A DNA stretch of 64,000 bases, taken from NCBI RefSeq assembly GCF_025947365.1, contig NZ_CP110012.1:5332001-5396000 (forward strand), given 5' to 3'. The notes beneath the pieces are model-generated. The model saw nothing but the letters and a program-made list of their open reading frames with translations. It ran no database searches and was not told where the DNA came from. Positions within the stretch are counted from its first letter, which is position 1, and every line of letters begins with the position of its first letter. Both the position numbers and the translations under genes were made by a program. The DNA is from Flavobacterium sp. N502540. Its GTDB lineage: Bacteria > Bacteroidota > Bacteroidia > Flavobacteriales > Flavobacteriaceae. Of this stretch, positions 47,001 to 55,444 are shown one piece after another.

Positions 47001-49071
47001 ATGGCAAACTAAGACTATAACCGTTTGCAGTAGAAGTTGCTGTAACAGTTGCTCCTGTAGAAGTCGCTGTAACAGTTACTCCGGAAGCCGGTGTAGTTCC
47101 GTTTAAGATCGTACCACTAACTGTATAATATACAATCGCAGGACCCTGAGCAAAATTTAACGTTTTATTGCTATCAATTGCATTATAAGTTGTCACAGCT
47201 GGTGTATAAGGGAAGCCTGTTTTGGCAGCTGTAACTGTAAAATTAAGCCCGGCTGTTAAACCTGTAATACTGTAGGTTCCATTAGTACCGGAAACAGCAG
47301 TTAAAACAGTCGTACCGGAAGTAGCAGTAACAGTAACTCCTGAAACCGGTGTAGTTTCTGTTGGTGTAGTGTTGGTAACAGTTCCGCTAACGGTATACAA
47401 TGGCTGTGTTCCCTGAATCACAACCCCTGTCTGATCAGCAGCAACATTTGTTAAGCTAACTGGTGTAAAACTATAAGCAGCTTTTATCGCTGTAAGGATA
47501 TAGTTTTGATTCTTTGGTAAATTATAAAATGTAAAATTACCTGTTGGAGACACTACACTTTCTATAACTGCATTACTTGCATTTCTAATCTCTACAGTAA
47601 CGTTAGTAACCAAAGCTGTTCCATTTTTTACAGAACCTCCAATACTAACTGTTCCGGGAACGATACTTTTAAACGAAGTATCTACCTGAGTTAAAAGTGA
47701 ATTAGGGATAGAGCCTCTGGTATCCTGAGATAATTCCCAAATCATACCACCGGCCAGATTTTTAGATTTGATGTACTGTACTTTTAAATCCATTGATTGT
47801 TTATCTTCATAACTGATAAACTGTTTCAAACTACTGTTATACAAATAAGGAACTTTGGTCGTGTTATCAAAATACCTTACCCAACCTGCAGCAGCTGCCG
47901 TTGGTGTAACTAACATGGTATTAGGATCTAAAAAAGCATGTGAATTGGTAACCGGATTTCCAACCAGGCCACAAATTTCGATACTTCCGGATTTCTCACA
48001 AGCCGCCGGCCCATCCCAGGTTCCTGTTGGGTTTTGCGGATTTGTACAGCCTGCAACATTATATCTTGGTGCAGCAACAAATAACCCCGGAAAGTTTGGA
48101 TTGGTTCCGTTATTGGCAACGTTGTCAAATTTCTTGCCGTAAAAAGGCAATCCCATGATTAATTTATTGGCAGGAAAACCAACTACATTCAAATAGATGT
48201 TCGTCAACTCATCAAGTGACTCTGACTGAGTTGCACCATACAATGGATCATTCGGGTTTCCGCTTCCATAAAGAGGAGCATTATAACATGTTTTATCATA
48301 CCAGTTTCCGCCAAAATCATATCCAAAGTAAGTAATGTAATCACAGTACGTTGAAATATCTTCGGTCATTCCATACGATGCCCTGTTGTTTGGCCCTAAA
48401 TATTGCTTAGGGACATTTCGAACATTGTTTCCGGCAGCAATAGTCACCAGTTTATTAGGCATTGCCTGACGCATGGCTTTTAGTAAAAGTACAAGGTTCT
48501 TGTTGTCATCCGGGTGGTATTTTTGTGGAGGAACCGGGATTCCGTTCACGATTTCAGTACCGTCTGTTCCTCCCATAAGAGGATACTCCCAGTCGATATC
48601 AAATCCGTCAATAAACGGATAAGTGACTATGAAGTTTGCCATATCTGCAGCTAAAGCAGCTCTTGCCACCGGACTTGCGGCAATTGGAGAAAGATCCTGT
48701 CCTTTGGTCCATCCTCCAACAGAGATTAAAATTTTTAAATGCGGATACTTTTCTTTTAACTTTTTCAAATCATAAAAATTCCCTTTTACAGGAGCATCCC
48801 ATGGAATTCCGCCTTCCGTATGCTCATAATCAGCATAGGTATCCAAACATTTTAATTTTGTATTCTCCGGACGGGCAGGGTCAAAAGTTGTCCCGTAAAA
48901 AGAATAATTCAAATGGGTTATCTTGCTCCCGTCTATCTTGGGAACGTTGAAATCCCGGGCATAAATAGCCCATTGCGCATAATACCCTACTACTTTTTTG
49001 CCATGGGCTGGTTGGGCCGACGCAAGTAAGGGAAACAGTAACATAAAGAGTAATCTGTAATAATGTTTCAT
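44095..49071 (-). CDS. Multimodular chitinase 2 (two GH18 domains), paralogue of chitinase 1
   Basis: 1658 residues from the ATG at 49071, which gives a clean signal peptide 'MKHYYRLLFMLLFPLLASAQ'; an upstream TTG at 49110 is unlikely. Same order as chitinase 1: N-terminal GH18 with 'DGFDIDWE' at 155-162, six instead of ten beta-sandwich modules, Ig-like segments, C-terminal GH18 with 'DGVDIDFE' near residue 1337, and the same C-terminal region ending 'SFKVMNFLN'. The four missing modules explain nearly all of the 354-residue length difference. Both catalytic motifs are intact, so both domains should be active. It lies next to the GH20 gene, the position chiA takes in F. johnsoniae as I recall it. 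Confidence 0.92.
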   Translation of the reverse strand: MKHYYRLLFMLLFPLLASAQPAHGKKVVGYYAQWAIYARDFNVPKIDGSKITHLNYSFYGTTFDPARPENTKLKCLDTYADYEHTEGGIPWDAPVKGNFYDLKKLKEKYPHLKILISVGGWTKGQDLSPIAASPVARAALAADMANFIVTYPFIDGFDIDWEYPLMGGTDGTEIVNGIPVPPQKYHPDDNKNLVLLLKAMRQAMPNKLVTIAAGNNVRNVPKQYLGPNNRASYGMTEDISTYCDYITYFGYDFGGNWYDKTCYNAPLYGSGNPNDPLYGATQSESLDELTNIYLNVVGFPANKLIMGLPFYGKKFDNVANNGTNPNFPGLFVAAPRYNVAGCTNPQNPTGTWDGPAACEKSGSIEICGLVGNPVTNSHAFLDPNTMLVTPTAAAAGWVRYFDNTTKVPYLYNSSLKQFISYEDKQSMDLKVQYIKSKNLAGGMIWELSQDTRGSIPNSLLTQVDTSFKSIVPGTVSIGGSVKNGTALVTNVTVEIRNASNAVIESVVSPTGNFTFYNLPKNQNYILTAIKAAYSFTPVSLTNVAADQTGVVIQGTQPLYTVSGTVTNTTPTETTPVSGVTVTATSGTTVLTAVSGTNGTYSITGLTAGLNFTVTAAKTGFPYTPAVTTYNAIDSNKTLNFAQGPAIVYYTVSGTILNGTTPASGVTVTATSTGATVTATSTANGYSLSLPSGGNYTITAAAPGKTYTPASTVYTNLIADKILNLTEYNVGTSKISGTVKNGTVPVAGAKVEIVLPWTDNAHGWKSVLATTDAQGNYSFANSVVDGYTTISSLKLNAWQNNDVNYFPNNLTSFAVPATPTVYNFNTAATARTSSYAMSGKVLNGTTPVSGAVVSAVSGTTVLTATTDRNGAYSFAGLTSGSDYKVSVAKTNLTFAPVSAVSTTESGNKTLDFTQNLVSANLISGTVKNGTAPVANAKVELIVPWTDNTHPWKSVLATTDAQGNFSYDNTVTAGYAQVLSLKLNSWQNGEVSYFPNNLANFAMPTTPTVYNFNRNAVTPPQVTITAPSAATVAIAPGTAIQLKATASVDASLTISSVVFNINGQNITAALSGTEYVANWTPVLADFNKNYTLKATVTASSGATAENTKAFALQCSGTNCPNSLPVITWNAPVNTTINQPSFQIVPISVTAVDSDGSVSGVTITINGSTFNMTAGTNNTYTYNFMPAAHQLYPVVIKATDNKAAVATLNNDINITNDIRVFNPLPAKIVLGYAHSWENTGAPFLYFSQIVGSKFNVVDYAFVETVNRDGYTPVLTTNDARYLTNGVFDKQLLKNDIKSLRNTGVPVIVSIGGQNGHVVLENVTQKNIFVNGLKAIIDEYQFDGVDIDFEGGSMNFSAGGLRDISYAGISAYPRLKNVVDAFKELKAHYGPKFILTAAPETQYVQGGYSTYNDTFGSFLPVIHNLRNELDLLAVQLYNTGGENGLDGQYYGSSKRGNMVTALTDMLIKGYNIGTTGMRFDGLPPSKILIALPACPSAAGSGFITPAEGVSAMHYLRTGTTFSGRTYTMQPGGPYPLLRGFMTWSVNWDFSSCGNSSELSKAYAAYFAGQTAARALPEGIETKSTTIAYFKNDALLVTTDSEDIAQVEVFNTIGQPLVSHRNVHQNKEVVLHNYSFTTKQLFLVVVTDKAGNKKSFKVMNFLN

Positions 49072-49571
49072 AGTTAATAAATATTGGTTAATAGATAATA
49101 AATATTCCAATTACAATACCTTATCTCCCAAAATGCGGCAAATAAATACGATAACCGGGGTTCAATACACCGCGAATAAATAACATCACGGCACACTGGA
49201 TTTTTAATTCATTACTTCTAAAAATAAATATTACTATTACTGATCCTAGCCATAATCATTAGTGAATAGTAGTGACTGATATTTATTTAATTTTAAAAAA
49301 AATTAGTTTAAACACAGAAGATAAATTTGGGATTCATCAATCTAAATACTTTACTTTTTGTCATGTTTGTGGTATGCGACTTACTATTTGGTTTTTAAAT
49401 GTTAATACTTCTTTTTATGGTTATAATTGTATGTTTATTCTTTGGTCAAGAGTTAAAGATGTAATGTAGTCTACCATAATTATCTCTGCCAGAAACCTAT
49501 ATGGCAGAGATAACGAATTACTAAATAATCATGGTAAAAAAAACATACTAAATACTAACTCAAACAAATCT
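49072..49571. other. Gap between the hexosaminidase and chitinase 2
   Basis: About 500 bp. It contains the hairpin 49480-49513 and, 91 nt before the chitinase 2 ATG, TCAATACACCG (49162-49172), shared with the chitinase 1 upstream region. A plus-strand frame at 49272-49469 lacks any coding signature. Confidence 0.45.
49480..49513 (-). terminator. Hairpin after the hexosaminidase gene
   Basis: TTATCTCTGCCA and TGGCAGAGATAA form a perfect 12-bp stem with a 10-base loop, 58 bp after the hexosaminidase stop. It lacks a strong T tract, so it may be a terminator or a processing/stability element. Confidence 0.6.
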
Positions 49572-51638
49572 TTAAATTAATTTTTTAAGACTTTCATATA
49601 CTGACAACTCAACATCAGCGTGGTCTTTACTGTTACATAGCTCTATTAAATTTTTCAGATCATCCCCTTTTAAAGTTGATTTGTTATCTAAAACAAGTAA
49701 TAGTTCTTGTGATGCATCATTCAATTTTTTGGACAGAGGTAAAAAGTGTTGTATCAAAGGTGCATTTGCACTCAATTCTACCAGTCCTTTGTTTACAGCA
49801 ATCCATTTGTTTAAAAATGCGGTTACTTTTGCTTTATTCTCCGGAGTCTTATTTGCTAAATATTGCGCTACTGCATCGTCAAAAGCCAAAGAGTCTTTAG
49901 CATCCGGTGTACAGGCATCTGCAAAAAGAGTTAACGGAGAGTACATTTGATATTCCGTTCCTCCTTTATTTCGTTTGTAACCTTTTAAAGGCTCGCAAAC
50001 GTTTGTAAATTCTTCTACAAAATCTGTATTTTGATTGTTCGAGATATTTCTTAAAATCACATCCTTATTGCGAATGTGTGTCAATCCAAGTTCTTCTAAT
50101 CTGAAAGAAACTACATCGAGACGTTTACGCATGCTGGCCAAATCGGTTATATCTTCGGCTGACCAAAGTCGTTCTGCAATTGCAGCTGTTCTTGGCCAAA
50201 GTCTGGAATCTATAGTTGCTGATGATACGAGTTCTGTCCACATTGTTGCTTCACCTCCCAATACTCTCGCTTTTTCTTCGGTGGATAAATTGGCTCCCTT
50301 TGGCATAGGGTCATTCAAATAATGACTTGCCACTGGATACATTAAATCAATATAATATCCATTGGACATTACGGTTTTATATCCTTTTTTTACTGATTCA
50401 ATCAACGACTGACCTGCTACTACTCCTTCATTAGGACCTCTCCAGGCATGAATAATGGCATCTTTTGACATATTCTTAGTCAAAATTTCCTCCCAGCCCA
50501 TTAACTGTTTCCCATGTTTTTTAAGCATCGGAATTAACTGCATGGTAAAATAAGTCTGCAGTTCATGATTGGTTGTTAACTTATTTTTCTTTTTAAACTC
50601 CTGAATTTTTGGATTTGCATCCCAGTCCTTTCCTTCGTTTTCATCTCCTCCGATATGAAAATAAGCACCTGGAAATAACGGGCAAACCTCATCAAATAAT
50701 TCACTTAGTAATTGGTATGTTTTAGGATTTGAAGGATCTAATGTTGGTGAAAAAATACCCGCATTTCTTTCAATTCCATAGGTCGCAATTGCGGTTCCCT
50801 GAATGTTTTTTTCAGAAGTTCCTCCTGTCAGTGTGATTACTTTACTTCCAATCTCAGGATAAGCTGTAAGTATTGCAGATGCGTGACCAGGAACATCTAT
50901 TTCCGGAACGATTAAAATACCGCGCTCATCAGCATATTTTACGATATTTTTAATTTCCTCTTGTGTGTAATACATTCCATCCGAAGCTTTTTCAATTAGT
51001 TTTAGATGTTTTTTCATTTCAATTCTCCAACCCTGATCGTCCACCAAATGCCAGTGAAGAACATTCATTTTCATAGCTGCCAATCCGTCAATATTTCTTT
51101 TGATCACATCTACCGGCTGAAAATGTCTTGCCGCGTCGACCATCAGACCTCTCCAGGTAAATCTTGGAAAATCGGAGACTTTTGATACCGGAAAATAAAA
51201 GGAGTTGTTCGTATTCTGCAACATTTGCAATAAGGTTTCAAGCCCGTGCAGTGCTCCTAAATCGCTTGTTGCATTGATTGTAATTTTGTTTGGCTTGATA
51301 TCCAAGTGATAGCTTTCATCTTCATACAAACCAATTTTTCCGCTCTTGGTACAATTGATTTGAAGTTCAGCTGTTGGGACTTCATTTAATTTGGTAATAA
51401 ATCCCTGTTCGAAAAAAATACCGGTTCTACCATCTAGTCGACGCAAAAAGCGAGTTACTCCACCAAAAATTCGGGGATTTGGATTTCCGGTAATATTTAC
51501 TTTAAAATTTTTATTTAACGCAAAATTACCATCACTTAACACAACGCTTTGAGGCCAGGGCATAAGGTTTAACTGCTCTTTTTTAATCTGAGCACTAGCA
51601 GTTACACCCGCTAATAGTAGGACTAATAAATATTTCAT
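49572..51638 (-). CDS. Beta-N-acetylhexosaminidase, GH20
   Basis: 688 residues from the ATG at 51638, which gives the signal peptide 'MKYLLVLLLAGVTASAQ'; an ATG at 51677 would put 13 residues before it. GH20b N-domain (about 30-150), catalytic barrel from about 155 ('FTWRGLMVDAARHFQPVDVI', 'NVLHWHLVDDQGWRIEMKKH' in pieces), and the Asp-Glu catalytic pair in 'FHIGGDENEG' near residue 330. The C-terminal 150 residues are helical. Probably periplasmic, cutting GlcNAc from chitobiose and longer oligomers imported by SusC/D. Located between nagB and chitinase 2. Confidence 0.94.
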   Translation of the reverse strand: MKYLLVLLLAGVTASAQIKKEQLNLMPWPQSVVLSDGNFALNKNFKVNITGNPNPRIFGGVTRFLRRLDGRTGIFFEQGFITKLNEVPTAELQINCTKSGKIGLYEDESYHLDIKPNKITINATSDLGALHGLETLLQMLQNTNNSFYFPVSKVSDFPRFTWRGLMVDAARHFQPVDVIKRNIDGLAAMKMNVLHWHLVDDQGWRIEMKKHLKLIEKASDGMYYTQEEIKNIVKYADERGILIVPEIDVPGHASAILTAYPEIGSKVITLTGGTSEKNIQGTAIATYGIERNAGIFSPTLDPSNPKTYQLLSELFDEVCPLFPGAYFHIGGDENEGKDWDANPKIQEFKKKNKLTTNHELQTYFTMQLIPMLKKHGKQLMGWEEILTKNMSKDAIIHAWRGPNEGVVAGQSLIESVKKGYKTVMSNGYYIDLMYPVASHYLNDPMPKGANLSTEEKARVLGGEATMWTELVSSATIDSRLWPRTAAIAERLWSAEDITDLASMRKRLDVVSFRLEELGLTHIRNKDVILRNISNNQNTDFVEEFTNVCEPLKGYKRNKGGTEYQMYSPLTLFADACTPDAKDSLAFDDAVAQYLANKTPENKAKVTAFLNKWIAVNKGLVELSANAPLIQHFLPLSKKLNDASQELLLVLDNKSTLKGDDLKNLIELCNSKDHADVELSVYESLKKLI

Positions 51639-51695
51639 TTTTTTTGTTTTTGGAAAGATGTTGCTTTTATACAACATTAATAATAAATAATAGAA

Positions 51696-51759
51696 GCAAA
51701 ACTCAGAATGATTTCGATTGAACCCTCACTACTCCTAATGAAATCAATCTGAATTTTGC
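51696..51759 (-). terminator. Hairpin between nagB and the hexosaminidase gene
   Basis: Arms 51696-51715 and 51740-51759 pair at 18 of 20 positions (inner 12: CAGAATGATTTC against GAAATCAATCTG). It lies 39 bp after the nagB stop and 58 bp before the hexosaminidase ATG. Terminator, attenuator or mRNA-stability element. Confidence 0.6.
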
Positions 51760-51797
51760 ATTTCGATCCGCTCTCACCCAGATCTTATATAGTATTC

Positions 51798-53735
51798 TTA
51801 ATAATCAAAACGTTTAAAAGCTTCAATTGCTTCGTATTCTGCCAAGCCTAATTCATCGTATAAAACGGCTGTGTTTTTGTTACGGTCTTCGGCTCTTACC
51901 CAAAATTCTCTCGAGTCATTTCCTTGGAACATTACGCGATCTTTTTGTGACTGATGGTACAAAATCGCATGGCGTTTAAGCAATACTTCTGATGGAGAAA
52001 GCGGAACGGCCATATCAATTTCGTGAATGTCCCATTCGTGCCAGGCACCACGATACAACCACAACCAGCAATCATCCATATATTTTTCAGGTTTCAATTG
52101 TTTCATCGCTGCAAAGATGGCATTCAGACAAACTTCGTGTGTACCGTGCGGATCTGCTAAGTCTCCCGCTGCAAATACCTGATGGGGCTTAATTTGTGCA
52201 ATAATGTCCTTTACAATAGCAATGTCTTCAGGCCCCAACGGATTCTTTTTTACCTGTCCGGTTTCATAAAACGGAAGATCTAAAAAGTGGGTGTTTTCAT
52301 CTTTTAAACCAATGTATCGGGTCGCTGCATAGGACTCTCTTCTTCGGATAAGTCCTTTTAATTTGCGAACTTCCAGGGAATCAATTTGATTCTCTGATTT
52401 GTTATTCAAAAATTCTATTACAGCTTTAAAGTTGATTCCCGAGGCTGCATCACCAAGAAAATCCTTAGCCACTTCGGCAAATTTAAGTGCCTCGTCGTCT
52501 GTAACGGCTATATTTCCGGAGGTTTGATATACCACATGTACATCATGACCTTGTTTGATCAGTTTTGAAAAAGTTCCTCCCATAGAAATCACATCATCAT
52601 CAGGATGCGGACTAAAAAGAATCACTCGTTTTTTTGCCGGATTGGCTCTTTCCGGACGATGCGAATCGTCGGTATTGGGTTTTCCGCCCGGCCATCCGGT
52701 GATGGTATGCTGCAAAACATTAAACATATTGATGTTCAAGTCGTAAGCAGAACCTTCCTGCGCCAAAAGATCTGACATTCCGTTGTTGTTGTAATCACGG
52801 TCTGTTAATTTTAAAATAGATTGTTTTGTTTTTTGGCACAACCAAACAATCGCTTTGCTTTTTAATTCTTGTGTCCAGATACATTCTCCTACTAACCAAG
52901 GCGTTTTGAAACGGGTTAATTCTGAAGCTGCTGACTGGTCTAATACGAAAGTCGCATTAGGGTGGTTTTGTAAAAATGTAGCCGGAACTTCGGAACTGAT
53001 ATCGCCCTGAATGGTTCTCTTGATGATATCGGCTTTGTTTTGTCCCCAGGCCATTAGTACAATTCGTTTGGATCTCATGATGGTAGAAACCCCCATGGTG
53101 ATCGCTCTTTTTGGAACGTTATCGATTCCGTTAAAATCGGAAGAAGCGTCGACTCTTGTAATATGATCCAGTGTAATGATTCTGGTTCCCGAGTTGATAT
53201 GGGATCCGGGTTCGTTGAAACCTACGTGACCTGTACGACCAATTCCTAATAATTGAAAATCCAGTCCTCCTGCATTTTTAATATTCATTTCGTAATCGAT
53301 GCAGTATTGATTGAGTTCATCAATAGCAATGGTTCCGTCGGGAATATTTACATTTTCGGGATTGATGTCAATATGATTAAAAAGATGCTGATGCATGAAA
53401 TAATGATAGCTCTGATTGTTCTCTTTACTCATTGGATAATATTCATCCAGATTGAAAGTGATTACATTGCTAAAACTTAGGCCTTCTTCTCTGTGCATTC
53501 TCACCAACTCTTCATAAACTTTTATAGGAGAAGAACCTGTGGCTAAACCTAATACGCAAGATTTATTCTTTTCTTGTTTAGATCGGATCAATTGCGCAAT
53601 TTCCTGTGCTACAATTACCGAAGCTTCTGCTGAATTTCTGAAGATTTCATTATGGATTTTCTCAAATCGCGTCTCTTCAAATTTTCCCGCGCTTTTATAG
53701 CTGATATCAGGTTTTATTTCTAAAGCACTTTTCAT
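51798..53735 (-). CDS. nagB: Glucosamine-6-phosphate deaminase fused to a PIG-L (LmbE) deacetylase domain
   Basis: 645 residues. N-terminal NagB (about 20-290): phosphate loop 'LGLATGSSPIKVYEEL' (62-77), catalytic Asp97 in 'FNLDEYYPM', 'LLGIGRTGHVGFNEPGS' (162-178). C-terminal PIG-L/LmbE domain from about 365: 'ILFSPHPDDDVISMGGT' with the zinc-binding His-Pro-Asp-Asp, and 'AAGDLADPHGTHEVCLNAIF' with further His ligands. NagB converts GlcN-6-P to fructose-6-P and ammonia; the PIG-L domain could deacetylate a GlcNAc-type substrate, letting one protein do both steps. This fusion is typical of Bacteroidetes. It lies 115 bp downstream of susD. Confidence 0.93.
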   Translation of the reverse strand: MKSALEIKPDISYKSAGKFEETRFEKIHNEIFRNSAEASVIVAQEIAQLIRSKQEKNKSCVLGLATGSSPIKVYEELVRMHREEGLSFSNVITFNLDEYYPMSKENNQSYHYFMHQHLFNHIDINPENVNIPDGTIAIDELNQYCIDYEMNIKNAGGLDFQLLGIGRTGHVGFNEPGSHINSGTRIITLDHITRVDASSDFNGIDNVPKRAITMGVSTIMRSKRIVLMAWGQNKADIIKRTIQGDISSEVPATFLQNHPNATFVLDQSAASELTRFKTPWLVGECIWTQELKSKAIVWLCQKTKQSILKLTDRDYNNNGMSDLLAQEGSAYDLNINMFNVLQHTITGWPGGKPNTDDSHRPERANPAKKRVILFSPHPDDDVISMGGTFSKLIKQGHDVHVVYQTSGNIAVTDDEALKFAEVAKDFLGDAASGINFKAVIEFLNNKSENQIDSLEVRKLKGLIRRRESYAATRYIGLKDENTHFLDLPFYETGQVKKNPLGPEDIAIVKDIIAQIKPHQVFAAGDLADPHGTHEVCLNAIFAAMKQLKPEKYMDDCWLWLYRGAWHEWDIHEIDMAVPLSPSEVLLKRHAILYHQSQKDRVMFQGNDSREFWVRAEDRNKNTAVLYDELGLAEYEAIEAFKRFDY

Positions 53736-53762
53736 TTCTTTTCTTTTTATAACATTTACAAT

Positions 53763-53819
53763 TTTGGTTTATGAAATGGCATAAACAACTCGCGTTGTCT
53801 ACGCCATTTACTAACCAAA
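53763..53819 (-). promoter_or_regulatory. Intercistronic hairpin between cusD and nagB
   Basis: Core arms 53774-53789 and 53794-53809 pair at 14 of 16 around TCGC (left end AAATGGC, right end GCCATTT). Outer TTTGGTT and AACCAAA extend the stem. No T tract follows. Such stems after susD-like genes can lower downstream expression or stabilise upstream mRNA. Confidence 0.6.
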
Positions 53820-53850
53820 CTTAAATTCTTTTAATTCTTTGATTATTTTT

Positions 53851-55434
53851 TTAGAAATTTGGAGCATTAACATCCCACCAAAGTCTGGTTCCTCCGTTAT
53901 CCGGACCACCTAACTTAGCTACACCAGTTGCTACACCTTCTTTATTGTTCAGTACTTCATTTGAAGTAAAGTTGATTCTTCTAGGACCAAATTCCGTAGT
54001 AATTTTTCCTCCACTATTGTTTACCACTACAGGGAATAATTTTGGATATCCTGTTCTTCTGTAATCAGACCAAGCCTCTTGTCCTTCCGGGAAACCTGCG
54101 ATCCATTTTTGAGTAATAATTCTTTGTAATTTCACCTCATTTGTAGCTGCATCATCCCAGGCAATAGTAATATTATTTACCGGAGCTGAATTGTTCACAG
54201 CAGCAACAGGATCAACATATGCTACAGGTAGACTAGTATTATCAATTAAGTATTTAGCAATACCTGAAGCTTCTCTTTGATCAAATGACGCCCCAATACC
54301 TGCCTCGTATAATGATTTAGCATCGCCTCCCATATTCCAGCCTCTTAAAGCTCCTTCTGCTCTTAAGAAATAAGCTTCAGCAGTTGTTACCAAGTAAATT
54401 GTTTTCGATTTAACAACATCTCCAATACCTGAAAAACGCTCACGGTCTCCTTTTCCTCCAATGGCTATACCGGTACGAATTCCTTTGTACTGACCTGCAA
54501 ACTGAGCTGATTTATCAAAATAAATTGGCATTCTAGGATCGTTGTATCCTTTTAAAATAGATTCCATATCGGCAGACATTCTAATATCTAACCATGAACC
54601 ACTAATGGTAGCAATAGGGTTTGTAAAAGTTGGAGATACAATTCTAAACGCATCTTTTTTAGCTGTAAATACTCCGAATTTTTGTGCTACCGCTTTTTCA
54701 GCCTGAGCTTTTGCTAAAGCAGGTTTTACTTTTACGATACGCATAGCTAATCTCAAACGTAAAGTGTTGGCAAATTTTACCCAAGAGGCATAATTACCTT
54801 CATAACCAGATAAATCTGCATCTTTAAAGACAAAAGGCTCTCCTGAATCTGCTCTTTTTGTTAATTCATCTACAGCAAAATCCAACTCGCTAAACATTTG
54901 GTTGTATACTTCTTCCTGAGAATCATAAGCAATTGGCGCATTTTTACCGTATTGAGAATAGATGATAGGACCAAAGATGTCCGTAACACGGTGCATTCCT
55001 TCTACTTTCAAGATTAGAGAAAGTGCATAAAAATGATCAAATTTTCCTTTTGTTCTATTTGCAATATCGTAGGCGTTGAACATAACATTAGGATAAGCAT
55101 TTGTCCAAATAGCATTGTTCCATCCGTCAATTAAGTCATAAGTTGTATTGTTACTTCCTCCTCTAAAAGGAGTTGGCGTAGCCATATAACCTGACCAAAT
55201 ATCTGCATTTAGATTCTGTTGTAATTGATACTGAGATTCAAGCTGATCACCTAATACCTGAATATTGTTAAACATCGGAGCAAATCCTTTTTTGATGTCA
55301 TTAAAATCATCTTGTAACTGCACACTACTAAAACCATTTGGATTGGTGTTAATCTCATCAAAATTACCTGTACAACCTACCGTAGCAAGTATCGACATAC
55401 AGATAGCTGTTTTTTTTATATTATTTAGTTTCAT
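53851..55434 (-). CDS. cusD: SusD/RagB-like outer-membrane lipoprotein (chitooligosaccharide binding)
   Basis: 527 residues. Lipobox 'LATVGC' gives a lipidated Cys21, followed by 'NFDEINTNPNGFSSV', the opening of the SusD-like type 2 family. TPR-type helices follow, with typical 'YFLRAEGALRGW' and C-terminal 'EVKLQRIITQKWIAGFPEGQEAWSDYRRTGYP' seen in pieces. It binds oligosaccharide on the cell surface and caps the SusC channel. It starts 10 bp after susC. The name cusD follows the F. johnsoniae chitin locus, by inference from context. Confidence 0.92.
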   Translation of the reverse strand: MKLNNIKKTAICMSILATVGCTGNFDEINTNPNGFSSVQLQDDFNDIKKGFAPMFNNIQVLGDQLESQYQLQQNLNADIWSGYMATPTPFRGGSNNTTYDLIDGWNNAIWTNAYPNVMFNAYDIANRTKGKFDHFYALSLILKVEGMHRVTDIFGPIIYSQYGKNAPIAYDSQEEVYNQMFSELDFAVDELTKRADSGEPFVFKDADLSGYEGNYASWVKFANTLRLRLAMRIVKVKPALAKAQAEKAVAQKFGVFTAKKDAFRIVSPTFTNPIATISGSWLDIRMSADMESILKGYNDPRMPIYFDKSAQFAGQYKGIRTGIAIGGKGDRERFSGIGDVVKSKTIYLVTTAEAYFLRAEGALRGWNMGGDAKSLYEAGIGASFDQREASGIAKYLIDNTSLPVAYVDPVAAVNNSAPVNNITIAWDDAATNEVKLQRIITQKWIAGFPEGQEAWSDYRRTGYPKLFPVVVNNSGGKITTEFGPRRINFTSNEVLNNKEGVATGVAKLGGPDNGGTRLWWDVNAPNF

Positions 55435-55444
55435 TTTTTTTAAT

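Noticed and set aside
49272..49469. 65-residue plus-strand frame between the hexosaminidase and chitinase 2
   Set aside because: No recognisable domain, unusual composition, and it lies in a gap expected to hold regulatory DNA.
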